Positions 9,411 to 17,748 are shown, numbered from the stretch's first letter. The stretch is DNA of 64,000 nt from JANQIO01 sp965601975 (GCA_965601975.1 OZ271856.1:1922001-1986000), one strand, 5' to 3'. Program-made: numbers and translations. The notes: generated by a model not told the origin, from the sequence alone.

Positions 9411-10616
9411 ATGGGTTACGTCAAAAACATAACAATTCTTCTGTTAGTCGTGCTGGCGATTTTCTCCGGCCAGTCCACGTTCCGGGAAATGACCTACGGC
9501 GCCGGGCCGCGCGTATCCAGCGGGCCGGTTGAAGGTGAGACGCGAGAGATCGCGTTTATCTCCAATGTGGTCGACGGCACGATCTCGCTGCTGGATCTCG
9601 AATCCTTCACCGTGTTGAAGACACTCAACATCATCCCCGACGGCAAGGAGGTGGGCCCCGCCCGCAACCTGTCACAGTGGGTGGTGCAGGATTACCTGGA
9701 GGAGCGGGGCGGGCTCAACTTCGCCCAGGACACGGACCTGTCACGCGACGGTACGGTGTTGTTCGTCTCTCGCGGTTTCCTCGGTGACGTGGCGGCCTTT
9801 GATATCGCCTCGGGCGAGCTGCTGTGGCGCGCCCCGGTACCCGGATTCCGGGCAGATCATATGGACATCACGCCGGACGGCGAGCGGCTGTTCGTCTCGG
9901 CGCTGATTTACGGCAGCAACCAGGTGCAGGCGCTGGCCACGGAGTCGGGACTGGACCTGGGCGCTTTCAGGGCCGGCAACTGGCCCCACGATGTGCACAC
10001 CGACGGCACCCGCGTCTACGTGGCCAGCCTCGGTGATATGCAGGCCGATCTGGAAGAGCGGGGCGCCGATCACCGCGCCTACCGAATTACCCTGGCGGAC
10101 GCGAACTCGCTGCTGGTGGCCGGGCACTACGATTTTGATGTCGGCATTCGGCCGTTCGCGGTCACCAGCGATAACCGCCGCGCCTACGCGCAGATGTCCA
10201 ATGCCCACGCGGTGATGGTTCACGACCTCAAGAACGATGAACCTCTGGGACGCCTTGAGCTTCCGGTCGATGAAGGTATCACCGAGGCGGACTGGGACTT
10301 CGAAGCGCCGCACCACGGCCTGGCGCTGACGCCGGACGAATCCACGCTGTGCCTTGCGGGGCGTGCTTCTGATTACGCCGCCATCGTCTCCACCGAACCG
10401 CTGGAGCTGCGCCACATCGTCGATACGGGTGATGCGCCCAGCTGGGCCGCGCTCGATGAAAGCGGCGATCTTTGCATCCTGCCCAACACCCGCAGCGATG
10501 ATGTTTCCATCGTCTCCATCTCGCAGGGGAAAGAGCTGGCGCGCGTGAAGGCGGGCAGGGCGCCCAAGCATGTGACGGTGGGTCGCGTGCCAGTCAACGT
10601 CCTGGGACCTGGCTAG
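9411..10616 (+). CDS. Exported YncE-like beta-propeller protein
   Basis: 401 residues. The N-terminus (KNITILLLVVLAIFSGQ) is a signal peptide or membrane anchor. The rest repeats four-stranded blades with motifs such as TPDGERLFVSA, LTPDESTLCLAG and ISNVVDGTISLLDLES, typical of seven-bladed YVTN/YncE propellers in the periplasm. Near residues 80-105 it has an insert (LSQWVVQDYLEERGGLNFAQD) not usual in the family. No catalytic motif is visible. It follows asnA by 39 bp and ends in a hairpin shared with the convergent FAS1 gene. Confidence 0.75.
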   Translation: MGYVKNITILLLVVLAIFSGQSTFREMTYGAGPRVSSGPVEGETREIAFISNVVDGTISLLDLESFTVLKTLNIIPDGKEVGPARNLSQWVVQDYLEERGGLNFAQDTDLSRDGTVLFVSRGFLGDVAAFDIASGELLWRAPVPGFRADHMDITPDGERLFVSALIYGSNQVQALATESGLDLGAFRAGNWPHDVHTDGTRVYVASLGDMQADLEERGADHRAYRITLADANSLLVAGHYDFDVGIRPFAVTSDNRRAYAQMSNAHAVMVHDLKNDEPLGRLELPVDEGITEADWDFEAPHHGLALTPDESTLCLAGRASDYAAIVSTEPLELRHIVDTGDAPSWAALDESGDLCILPNTRSDDVSIVSISQGKELARVKAGRAPKHVTVGRVPVNVLGPG

Positions 10617-10643
10617 CAGGACTCCGTGTTTACGATAGGAATC

Positions 10644-10665
10644 GGCGCTCCTCAATGGGAGCGCC
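10644..10665. terminator. Bidirectional hairpin between convergent genes
   Basis: GGCGCTCC and GGAGCGCC form an 8-bp perfect stem around a 6-nt loop, between two convergent genes. There is no T-run on either strand, so intrinsic termination is uncertain. Confidence 0.4.
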
Positions 10666-10678
10666 AGATAGGTGGTGC

Positions 10679-11209
10679 TCAGGAGTTGGGGAGAATCACG
10701 GCATCGATTACGTGGATCACGCCGTTGGACGCGGCGATATCCGCGCTCACCACGTGGGCGTTGTCGATCATGACCATGCCGTCGTGGGTTGAGATCTGGA
10801 TGGTGTCGCCCTGTACCGTCTTGGCGGAGGACAGCGCGGTGACGTCCTTGGCATACACTTCACCGGCCACGACGTGGTAGGTGAGTACCTCTACCAGCTT
10901 GTCCTTGTTTTCGGGCTTCAGCAGCATTTCCACGGTGCCGTCCGGCAGGGCGGAAAACGCTTCATTCGTCGGTGCAAAGACCGTGTAGGGACCATCGCCC
11001 TGCAGGACCTCGGCAAGGTCGGCGGCCTGTACCGCGGCAACCAGGGTGCTGAAGTCGTTGTTGCTGGCGGCAATCTCGACAATATTGGGTTTTGCCATGC
11101 TGTGCTTGGCCATGTGCTCGCCTTCGGCGTGGTGCCCGGCCAGGGCGGTCATGGCGGCAGGCAGCATGGCGCTGATGGCCGTCGCTGCGACAAGTGCTTT
11201 AAGTTTCAT
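10679..11209 (-). CDS. Secreted fasciclin (FAS1) domain protein
   Basis: 176 residues: signal peptide (about 1-25, ending AMTALA), a histidine-rich linker (GHHAEGEHMAKH), then one FAS1 domain. FAS1 blocks visible are FSTLVAAVQAADL, GPYTVFAPTNEAFSALP, LTYHVVAGEVYAKDV and NGVIHVIDAVILP. FAS1 proteins act in adhesion or matrix; the exact partner is unknown. It lies downstream of the haem genes on the same strand, but 185 bp separate it from hutZ and a hairpin lies between. Confidence 0.9.
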   Translation of the reverse strand: MKLKALVAATAISAMLPAAMTALAGHHAEGEHMAKHSMAKPNIVEIAASNNDFSTLVAAVQAADLAEVLQGDGPYTVFAPTNEAFSALPDGTVEMLLKPENKDKLVEVLTYHVVAGEVYAKDVTALSSAKTVQGDTIQISTHDGMVMIDNAHVVSADIAASNGVIHVIDAVILPNS

Positions 11210-11355
11210 ACAACATCTCCGGGTGGGCCTGCGCCCACATTCACTATGGACCTGGAATGGGTGTGACGACGCATCGTCAGGTGTACATACGGTCCCTGTT
11301 CCAGTGACTATGACTTTCCCGCGAAGATGGTTGGGACAAAAGGTGGGCAGAGTGC

Positions 11356-11388
11356 CCAGGTGACAGCTTTGCGACAGCTGCCACCTGG
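11356..11388 (-). terminator. Hairpin downstream of hutZ
   Basis: CCAGGTG-A-CAGCT pairs with AGCTG-C-CACCTGG across a 7-nt loop: 12 bp with one bulge or mismatch. On the minus strand it begins 6 bp past the hutZ stop. A weak T-run (CCTTTTG) follows only after about 14 nt, so it may be a terminator or an mRNA-stabilising hairpin. Confidence 0.45.
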
Positions 11389-11394
11389 CGTTGT

Positions 11395-11919
11395 TCAGGC
11401 GGCGTTGCGGGCCTTGTGCCCATCCCGCAGGTGGTTCACGACCTCGCCGGCCAGTGATTCACCGGCCAGGTCGTAGGCCTTGCCAAACCCTTTTACGTAG
11501 CGGCCGCCTTCCGGCACCAGGCGGAACATCTTGAAGTCGCTGTGCTCGCCCAGGTTGCGGGGCCGCTCTCCGTGACGCGCTACCAGTTTTTCCATCCCGG
11601 TGTGCCAGTCATTGCTATCGTAGTCGAGCTTCTCCGCGCGCACCGTGTAATTCACGCGTACCCGGGCAAACAGTTCGCCGGCAACGTCCTCGTCTTCGAT
11701 GATCAGTACCGAGGCATTCGGATTGGCCTGCAGGTTGATCGCGTGTACGGCAATCTCACTGAGGATCACGTACAGGCAATCGTCGCCGATGGCGAAGGGT
11801 GCATAGGAGGCGTAGGGCACGCCGTCTTCCTTCAGGCTGGCCAGCTGCAGGCTGCGGCGGCTGTGAATGAAGTCGAGCACCTCCTGGTTGAGGCGCGTTT
11901 CCATGGCTTTGTTTTTCAT
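11395..11919 (-). CDS. hutZ: HutZ/HugZ-like haem-degrading protein
   Basis: 174 residues of the split-barrel pyridoxamine-phosphate-oxidase fold used by HutZ/HugZ haem oxygenases. Visible blocks are SLQLASLKEDGVPYASYAPF, LSEIAVHAINLQANPNASVL, and the C-terminal GRYVKGFGKAYDL. The late histidine in LRDGHKARNA is in the position of the haem-ligand histidine of the family. ATG 11919 is preferred to the in-frame TTG at 11931 because GGGGGA lies just before it. It is the last gene of the receptor-hutX-hutZ run, starting 15 bp after hutX. Probable job: opening or holding haem delivered by HutX so that iron is released. Confidence 0.88.
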   Translation of the reverse strand: MKNKAMETRLNQEVLDFIHSRRSLQLASLKEDGVPYASYAPFAIGDDCLYVILSEIAVHAINLQANPNASVLIIEDEDVAGELFARVRVNYTVRAEKLDYDSNDWHTGMEKLVARHGERPRNLGEHSDFKMFRLVPEGGRYVKGFGKAYDLAGESLAGEVVNHLRDGHKARNAA

Positions 11920-11934
11920 CGTTTCCCCCAATGG

Positions 11935-12327
11935 TTAAACAGTCAGTGTGGTGCGAATGCGCTGGAATTCCTCGAGCTGCGCGGGCACGACTTCCCCGTC
12001 CTCGCCGCGTCCCAGGAACACCTTGAACACGGTGCCGCCCTCGTCGTCCTCGAACACAAACGCATAGCTGGCGCGTCCGCGGTGCGGCTTGTCCTGGAAG
12101 CGCACGCGCTTCAGTGCCTCCAGCCGCAGGTGGCCGTGGAAGCCGGGCACAGGGCCGTCGAGGTTGTAGAAGCCCTCGCCGACTTCGCCCCGGGGAAACG
12201 GCCCCTTGAACTCGAACACGCAGCCCGCGCTGAAGACGATGGTGGTGAGGTGGCCCCAGTCGGCGAGTGATTCGAGCAGGGGCAGCACCTGGGTGCGGTC
12301 CAGCATGGGTTCAGTGGCCTGGTTCAT
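11935..12327 (-). CDS. hutX: HutX/HuvX cytosolic haem carrier
   Basis: 130 residues, matching the HutX/HuvX family over almost its whole length. The segments GFYNLDGPVPGFHGHLRLE, VRFQDKPHRGRASYAFVFED and VFKVFLGRGEDGEV are diagnostic. HutX carries haem in the cytoplasm and hands it to HutZ, which is the next gene. It starts 9 bp after the receptor stop, so the three genes form one transcript. The family is slightly longer in Vibrio; nothing essential looks missing. Confidence 0.9.
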   Translation of the reverse strand: MNQATEPMLDRTQVLPLLESLADWGHLTTIVFSAGCVFEFKGPFPRGEVGEGFYNLDGPVPGFHGHLRLEALKRVRFQDKPHRGRASYAFVFEDDEGGTVFKVFLGRGEDGEVVPAQLEEFQRIRTTLTV

Positions 12328-12336
12328 GATTCCTCC

Positions 12337-14343
12337 CTAGAAGCTGTAGCGTGCGAACAGGATGATTTCGCGGCCGGTTTCCGGGAGCTGGTCCCAGGCC
12401 CGGCTGTAGAAGTCGTCCTCGAGGTTGTTGATGTTCAGGTCGAGTTTCAGGCCCGGCACGGCAGCCGGTGTCCAGCTCGCGTACAGGTCGGTGACCGTGT
12501 AGCTGTCGAAGACGATGCCGGTGGTGTTTTCCGGGTAGTCGGTGCGGCGCTGGGAGGCGGCATCGGTGACGCGCACACCGGCTACCAGCGAATTCTGCAG
12601 GAAGCCGTAGCTCAGGTCCGCGACCAGCGTGTCGGCCGGGATATTGGTCAGGTCGCCGCCGGTGTTGTCGTCCTCGCCGCGAGTCTGGCCGTAGGCCAGC
12701 TTGAACAGCAGGGCATCGCGGCGATAGCTGCCCTGGACCTCGAAGCCCTCCAGGGTGGCTTCGTCGACGTTGATCCAGGTGGTGGTGCCCGGGTCCTGCA
12801 CCGGGAAGAAGAACGGGCCCACCACGACCTGCTCGATAAAGTCGTCCACCTCGTTGCGGAACACCGACGCCTGCAGGTTGATACTGTCGGCGCCCAGGGT
12901 GTCGTTGAAGTTGAACTGGCCCAGCAGCTCGATGTTTTCCGCCTGCTCAGGCTCAAGCTCGGAATTGGGCACGAACGTGTTGCAGGACCCCGGGAACACG
13001 CAGAAGTGGGTGCCGGTGGTATACAGCTCCTCGGCAGTCGGCGCGCGGAAGGCCTCGTCGTAGCGCAGGGCCAGCGTCGCCCAGTCCGTCGGCGTCCATA
13101 CCAGGGCGGATGACAGGGAAGTGTCGTCATTGGAGCGCTCGTCGTCGAGATTGTCCGCCTCGGTGGCGAAGTCGTCATAGCGCACACCCAGGTCCAGGCG
13201 CAGTTGCTCGACCAGCGGGATGCTGGCCTGGGCGTAAACGCTCCACACATCGGTGGTCGCTTCCGGCGGGGCAGGGCGGAAGAAGCCGCTGCGCTCGCCC
13301 TCGAATTCTTCACGGTAAATGTCAGCGCCGTACTGCAGGGTCACGTTGCCGATCTGGCTGACGTTGATCAGGTTGATACCGTACTCATCCAGTTCGGTCT
13401 GGTCGGCGCGTCCGTCAGACACTCGGGATTCATCGATTTCGATACGGTTCCAGTAGGCGAGTACGCGACTGTCGATCCACTGGGACTCGGGGTTGTAGTC
13501 CCAGCGCAGGCTGGCATTCATGGACTCCGAATCCCGGTCCAGCACGAAGTTGCTGCTCTCGTTGGGCTCCGCCGTGCCGTTGGCGGGCACGCTGCCGTCG
13601 ACTTCCGCGGTGCGGAAATTGAACTGCAGGTCGTGATGCTCTCCCAAGTGCCAGTTCAGCTTGGCGAGCATGCCGTAATCCTCGGAGGCGGAATCCCGCA
13701 GGGTGTCACCGTTGCCGAGTTCCACGTCGTCGCTGTCACGGTAGTAGCCGCTGACCAGCCAGTCGCTGCGCTCGGCGCGCCCGGCCAGGGCTACCGTCGT
13801 GGTCCATTGTTCGTTGTTGCCGTTGTAGCCACTGCGCACGAAGCCGCCGAGGTCACGCTCCGACAGCAGGTCGGACGGTTCCAGGGTGTTCTGGGCGATC
13901 ACGCCGCCCAGGGCGCCGGAGCCCCACAGGCTGCTGGCCGGCCCGCGCAGCGCTTCGACATTGCGCAGCAGCTCCGGGTCCAGGTAATAGCTGGGGCGGT
14001 GGCCGGATTCGAAGGAGAGGCGGGCGCCGTCGATGGTCTGCAGGACCTTGTTGCCGCCCAGGCCGCGAATATTGACCGTCTGTGAGCCGGCCCGCGGGCC
14101 GCCGGATACGCTGATATTGGGCTGGAAGCGCAGCACGTCGGCCACCGATTGCCCTGCGATGGATTCGATTTCCACGCGGTCCACCACCGACAGGCTGCGC
14201 CCGACCTCCGAGAGGTCGCGATCGATGCGCGTGGCGGTGACGACCACCGTCTCCAGCGCGTCGTTGCCCGCGGCGATTGCGCCCTGCGCCACGATGGCTG
14301 TGGCAACGGCGAGCATGCCGCGCTTCCCGATTCCATGTTTCAT
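12337..14343 (-). CDS. TonB-dependent haem/haemoglobin outer-membrane receptor
   Basis: 668 residues. Signal peptide, then a plug domain with a TonB-box-like segment (ETVVVTATRIDRDLSEV), LRFQPNISVSGG and QTVNIRGLGGNKVLQTIDGARL, followed by a beta-barrel ending in the aromatic ...ILFARYSF. The haem-receptor signature FRAPT is present at about residue 430, with a NPNL-like VPNSELEPEQAENIE behind it. This places it in the haem/haemoglobin receptor branch. It heads the receptor-hutX-hutZ run and is divergent from hmuTUV; the Fur-like site in between suggests iron control. No tonB/exbBD is in the window. Confidence 0.93.
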   Translation of the reverse strand: MKHGIGKRGMLAVATAIVAQGAIAAGNDALETVVVTATRIDRDLSEVGRSLSVVDRVEIESIAGQSVADVLRFQPNISVSGGPRAGSQTVNIRGLGGNKVLQTIDGARLSFESGHRPSYYLDPELLRNVEALRGPASSLWGSGALGGVIAQNTLEPSDLLSERDLGGFVRSGYNGNNEQWTTTVALAGRAERSDWLVSGYYRDSDDVELGNGDTLRDSASEDYGMLAKLNWHLGEHHDLQFNFRTAEVDGSVPANGTAEPNESSNFVLDRDSESMNASLRWDYNPESQWIDSRVLAYWNRIEIDESRVSDGRADQTELDEYGINLINVSQIGNVTLQYGADIYREEFEGERSGFFRPAPPEATTDVWSVYAQASIPLVEQLRLDLGVRYDDFATEADNLDDERSNDDTSLSSALVWTPTDWATLALRYDEAFRAPTAEELYTTGTHFCVFPGSCNTFVPNSELEPEQAENIELLGQFNFNDTLGADSINLQASVFRNEVDDFIEQVVVGPFFFPVQDPGTTTWINVDEATLEGFEVQGSYRRDALLFKLAYGQTRGEDDNTGGDLTNIPADTLVADLSYGFLQNSLVAGVRVTDAASQRRTDYPENTTGIVFDSYTVTDLYASWTPAAVPGLKLDLNINNLEDDFYSRAWDQLPETGREIILFARYSF

Positions 14344-14422
14344 CTGTGTAGTCCCCGTGATTCAGTGAGCGGCGCGTCAGCGCCAGTTGCGGGAAAAACT
14401 AGCAGGGCTTTTTGCAAATGTA

Positions 14423-14442
14423 AATAAGAATGATTCGCATTG
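14423..14442. promoter_or_regulatory. Fur-box-like site between haem receptor and hmuT
   Basis: AATAAGAATGATTCGCATTG resembles three NATWAT-type hexamers of the Fur consensus and lies in the 152-bp divergent gap between two haem-uptake units. A single Fur site could repress both promoters. The match is imperfect. Confidence 0.6.
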
Positions 14443-14495
14443 CGTTTTGCAAGTGACGAGACTACACTGCGGCGAAAGCGATGGGAGAGGGACCC

Positions 14496-15353
14496 ATGTG
14501 GAGGTTTGCTTCGTTACTGTGCCGGGCGGCGGTATTGCTGGTACTGCCGCTACTGGCGACTGCAGGGGAGACGGTTGAACAGCGGCTGGTCAGCGCCGAT
14601 GCCGGGGTGACAGAAATTCTATTCGAGCTGCAGGTCGCTGACCGACTGGTTGCGGTGGATGCCTCCAGTGAGCCGCCCGCTGACAGGCAGTTGCCCCGCC
14701 TGGGCTACCACCGGGCACTGGCTGCGGAAGGACTCATCGCCCTGGATCCGGATCTTCTCATCGGCTCCGAGCAGATGGGTCCACCCCATGTGCTGGACGC
14801 CGTCCAGCGCGCCGGTGTCGACGTGCTGGCCCTGCCGTATCCGGGGGACATCGCAACGCTGCGGGCCAATATCCAATCGATTGCCGAGGCCACCAGCAGC
14901 ACCCGGGCCGATGAATTGATCGCCGACCTGGATCGCCAGGCCGCCAGGCTGTCGCGGCAGTCGCTGGGTTCTGAGAGAGCCGCGCTGTTGCTGCGCGGTG
15001 AGGGCGGAAAATTGCGCCTGGCGGGCAGCGGTACCGGGGGCGGCGGTTTCCTGGGCCTGCTGGGGGCAATTAACGTGGCCGATTATGCCGGCTACCGCTC
15101 GATCACGCCCGAGGGACTGCTGCAACTGGCGCCGGATGTCCTGGTGTTGGTAGATACGGAGGGCCAGGATATCGATGACATGCTCGCGCGCTACCCGGTG
15201 TTGCGGTTCAGCCCGGCAGTACGCGCAGGCCGGGTTTACGGGGTAGATGCCGACGCCCTGGTAGCCGGTGTCAGCCTCGCCGCGGTGGGCGAGGCCATGC
15301 GCGTCACTGCAGAGGTGCAGTCCGCCGTCGCGGGGCGCAAACACGCGCCATGA
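14496..15353 (+). CDS. hmuT: Haem ABC importer, periplasmic haem-binding protein
   Basis: 285 residues. A signal peptide (SLLCRAAVLLVLPLLATAG) precedes a class III substrate-binding fold with the HmuT-type start VSADAGVTEILFELQVADRLV, then RLGYHRALAAEGLIALDPDLL and GVDVLALPYPGD. ATG 14496 is chosen over 14481 because GGAGAGGG sits just ahead of it. It binds haem passed by the outer-membrane receptor and feeds HmuUV. The stop overlaps the hmuU start (ATGATG), which points to coupled translation. Confidence 0.9.
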   Translation: MWRFASLLCRAAVLLVLPLLATAGETVEQRLVSADAGVTEILFELQVADRLVAVDASSEPPADRQLPRLGYHRALAAEGLIALDPDLLIGSEQMGPPHVLDAVQRAGVDVLALPYPGDIATLRANIQSIAEATSSTRADELIADLDRQAARLSRQSLGSERAALLLRGEGGKLRLAGSGTGGGGFLGLLGAINVADYAGYRSITPEGLLQLAPDVLVLVDTEGQDIDDMLARYPVLRFSPAVRAGRVYGVDADALVAGVSLAAVGEAMRVTAEVQSAVAGRKHAP

Positions 15354-16372
15354 TGCGATTCCCACTGCTGCCCAGTGTCGCTGCGCTGGGTTTCCTCTTG
15401 TTCGCAATCAGCCTGTTGTCGATCGGGTCGGGTGTGATGCAGTTGCCGCTGGCGGAAAGCCTGTTGAGCATCGGCGACCAGTTGTCTGGAAGCCGGCACA
15501 GTTCACTGCAAGACTTCGAGCGCGCGGTAATCTGGGAACTGAGACTGCCGCGCACGGCGCTGGCGGTGCTGGTCGGCGCAATGCTGTCCCAGTGCGGCGC
15601 GGTGATGCAGGGGCTGTTCCGCAATCCGCTGGCAGATCCCGGCATCGTCGGTGTCTCGGCCGGGGCGGCGGTGGGCGCCGTGCTGGCCATCTACCTCTCA
15701 CCGGCCTCCGCCAGTTGGTGGACCGTACCGCTGGCGGCCTTTGCCAGTGGATTTGGCTGCAGCCTCCTTATCTACCGCCTGGCACACAGCAACCTGGGCA
15801 CCTCGGTGCTGGTGCTTCTATTGGCGGGGATTGCCATCTCGGCGCTGGCGGGCAGCCTGATCGGCCTGGTCAGCTATGTGGCCGATGACACCCGGCTGCG
15901 GGATCTCACCCTGTGGCAGATGGGTTCGCTGGCCGGTGCTGACGCCACGCGGGTATGGCTGTGCCTCGTGGTGGCGGTCGCGTTGGCAATCCGCTTCCAG
16001 CTTCGCGCCGCGGCACTCAATGCCCTGTTGCTGGGGGAGGCCGAAGCGCGGCATCTGGGTATCGACGTCGAGAATCTCAAACGTGAGCTGATCCTGCTGG
16101 TGGCCCTTGGGGTCGGTCTCGCGGTGGCATCGGCGGGGGTGATCGGCTTTGTCGGCCTGGTGGTGCCCCATATGGTGCGCAGTGTCTGCGGGCCCGATCA
16201 CCGCAGCCTGTTGCCGCTGGCGGCGTTGGCGGGCGGGCTGCTGTTGTTGATGGCGGATATTGCTTCGCGGCTGGTCATACAGCCCGCCGAACTCCCGGTG
16301 GGGCTGGTAACGGCCCTGCTGGGCGCCCCGTTTTTCATCCTGCTGTTACTGCAGCAGAAGGAGCGCGGCTGA
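15350..16372 (+). CDS. hmuU: Haem ABC importer permease (FecCD family)
   Basis: 340 residues with about ten membrane segments, FecCD/BtuC type. Family marks are LRLPRTALAVLVGAMLSQCG, MQGLFRNPLADPGIVGVSAG, TLWQMGSL, GVIGFVGLVVPHMVR and the C-terminal ELPVGLVTALLGAPFFILLL. It overlaps hmuT by 4 bp and is 1 bp from hmuV. Inner-membrane channel of the haem importer. Confidence 0.93.
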   Translation: MMRFPLLPSVAALGFLLFAISLLSIGSGVMQLPLAESLLSIGDQLSGSRHSSLQDFERAVIWELRLPRTALAVLVGAMLSQCGAVMQGLFRNPLADPGIVGVSAGAAVGAVLAIYLSPASASWWTVPLAAFASGFGCSLLIYRLAHSNLGTSVLVLLLAGIAISALAGSLIGLVSYVADDTRLRDLTLWQMGSLAGADATRVWLCLVVAVALAIRFQLRAAALNALLLGEAEARHLGIDVENLKRELILLVALGVGLAVASAGVIGFVGLVVPHMVRSVCGPDHRSLLPLAALAGGLLLLMADIASRLVIQPAELPVGLVTALLGAPFFILLLLQQKERG

Positions 16373-16373
16373 C

Positions 16374-17129
16374 ATGTTGCAGCTGGAAAACATCGAACTG
16401 GAACGCGGCGGGTTTAGCCTTGGCCTGGAGGGCTGGCAGGCATCGGGAGGTGAGTTCCACGCGCTGCTGGGCCGCAACGGCGCCGGCAAGTCGACGCTGT
16501 TGAAACTGGTAGCGGGCGAAGTGCGATTTTGCGGAGCTGTCCGGTTGCACGGCCGGCTGTGGCAGGACTGGGATTCAGCGGCGCGGGCGCGCCACCTGGC
16601 GGTGCTGCCCCAGGCCAGCCAGTTGAGTTTTGCTTTTACCGCCGGCGAGGTGGTGGCCCTTGGGGCCACGCCCCTGGCCCTCGGTTGGCGACAACTGCAG
16701 CAGGAAATCCGGCGGACGATGGCATTGGCCTGCTGTGAAACCCTGGTCGACAAGCCCTATCCACGCCTGTCAGGCGGGCAGAAGCAGCGGGTACACCTGG
16801 CCAGGGTGCTGCTGCAACTGAGCCAGGCGGAACAGGCACCGCTACTGTTGCTGGACGAACCGACATCCGCCCAGGACCTGGGGCAGCAACACAGCGTGCT
16901 GGAAACTGCCCGCGCACTGGCCCACGACAGGGGATACGGCGTGGTGGCGGTGCTGCACGACCTCAACCAGGCCCTGCGCTATGCCGACCGGTGCAGCCTG
17001 CTGGACGCGGGCCGCATTGTTCGTGAGGGAAGACCCGACGCGGTCCTGACACCGGATTGCGTCCAGGCGTTCTGGGATTACCCGGCGGAATACGCCCGCT
17101 GCGACAGCGGCCAGCGCCATATCGTCTAG
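16374..17129 (+). CDS. hmuV: Haem ABC importer ATPase
   Basis: 251 residues. Walker A GRNGAGKST at residues 33-41, signature LSGGQKQRVHLARVLLQL, Walker B LLLLDEPTSAQD, and H-loop VAVLHDLNQALRYADR, all intact; this is the HmuV branch of siderophore/haem ATPases. It is the last gene of hmuTUV. A candidate sRNA locus starts about 50 bp downstream. Confidence 0.94.
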   Translation: MLQLENIELERGGFSLGLEGWQASGGEFHALLGRNGAGKSTLLKLVAGEVRFCGAVRLHGRLWQDWDSAARARHLAVLPQASQLSFAFTAGEVVALGATPLALGWRQLQQEIRRTMALACCETLVDKPYPRLSGGQKQRVHLARVLLQLSQAEQAPLLLLDEPTSAQDLGQQHSVLETARALAHDRGYGVVAVLHDLNQALRYADRCSLLDAGRIVREGRPDAVLTPDCVQAFWDYPAEYARCDSGQRHIV

Positions 17130-17151
17130 CCAGCCTGAAATCGGATAAATC

Positions 17152-17205
17152 GATTGTTTTATGCGAGACAATCCGTTTTACCTATTGGCTGCGCGTCAGT
17201 ATCTT
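17152..17205 (+). promoter_or_regulatory. Promoter and upstream dyad of the candidate sRNA
   Basis: TTTACC (17177-17182), 17-bp spacer, TATCTT (17200-17205): a plausible sigma-70 promoter starting RNA at about 17212. Just upstream of the -35 is a 6-bp dyad GATTGT-N10-ACAATC (17152-17173), a typical position for an activator site. Confidence 0.55.
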
Positions 17206-17211
17206 GGAATT

Positions 17212-17337
17212 ATGGAAAGGACGAAGCGGCAAGACGCCGCTTCTTGAACATCCAGGTCTCCAACCCCGGGGCTGTCACTTCACCTCCCCCTGAGCATTGA
17301 CAGCCCATTCCGAGCGCCCCCATGGGGCGCTTTTTTT
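17212..17337 (+). ncRNA. Candidate three-hairpin small RNA with anti-Shine-Dalgarno loop
   Basis: No open reading frame explains this stretch, but it folds well on paper. Hairpin 1: GAAGCGGC (17223-17230) with GCCGCTTC (17236-17243), 8 bp, loop AAGAC. A 25-nt pyrimidine-rich single-stranded linker follows. Hairpin 2: GGGCTGTCA (17269-17277) with TGACAGCCC (17298-17306), 9 bp; its 20-nt loop contains TCACCTCC (17280-17287), identical to part of the 16S rRNA 3' tail. Hairpin 3: GCGCCCC-CAT-GGGGCGC followed by seven T, a strong intrinsic terminator. A sigma-70 promoter lies at the right distance upstream. I do not recognise it as a known family. Confidence 0.6.
17314..17337 (+). terminator. Rho-independent terminator of the sRNA locus
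   Basis: 7-bp GC stem GCGCCCC/GGGGCGC, 3-nt loop, then TTTTTTT (17331-17337) on the plus strand. It could end both the sRNA and any read-through from hmuTUV. Confidence 0.8.
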
Positions 17338-17347
17338 CGACGGACTT

Positions 17348-17671
17348 TCAGTCGGCGGGTATCGCTTCGGATTCTACGGGCCGCGACAGGTGCGAGCCGC
17401 CCGGCTTGATGGATTCGACCGCATCGTGCATGAGCATAAAGGCTTTCTTGAGGTCGATATGCAACTGGCATCCCGCAGGCGTCGCAGAGATTTTGCGGTT
17501 CTGTCTGACGAACAGCTCGACGCCCAAATCCCCCTCCAGTTTTCTCACCTGCTGACTCAGCGCCGCGGGCGTTACACAGAGTTCAGCGGCTGCGTCCTTG
17601 AAAGAACCGTGACGGGCCACGGCTTCAAAAGAACGGAGCGAGTTCAGGGCTGGCAAGCGTCGATAGGGCAT
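17348..17671 (-). CDS. LysR-type HTH domain without effector domain
   Basis: 107 residues. Residues 1-65 are a clear LysR/GcvA-type winged helix and linker (LPALNSLRSFEAVARHGSFK, AAAELCVTPAALSQQVRKLE, LGVELFVRQNRKISATPAG), followed by the start of the linker helix and then a stop. The usual 200-residue co-inducer domain is absent. The sequence after the stop is the sRNA locus, with no remnant of it in any frame. It may be a functional small DNA-binding protein or a decayed regulator. The HTH is well preserved. Confidence 0.7.
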   Translation of the reverse strand: MPYRRLPALNSLRSFEAVARHGSFKDAAAELCVTPAALSQQVRKLEGDLGVELFVRQNRKISATPAGCQLHIDLKKAFMLMHDAVESIKPGGSHLSRPVESEAIPAD

Positions 17672-17748
17672 GGGCCACCACGCGATGATTGGACACTAAA
17701 CAAGGTACGTGCAGCAAAAGTGGATGGATGTGAGTGGGATCCAGGCAC

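Noticed and set aside
13204..14085. 293-codon plus-strand frame inside the haem receptor gene
   Set aside because: Antisense shadow of a well-supported TonB receptor; no start context or domain.
17130..17347. Lost effector domain of the LysR gene by frameshift
   Set aside because: Minus-strand frames here contain no LysR co-inducer sequence; the stretch is occupied by the promoter, hairpins and terminator of the sRNA candidate.
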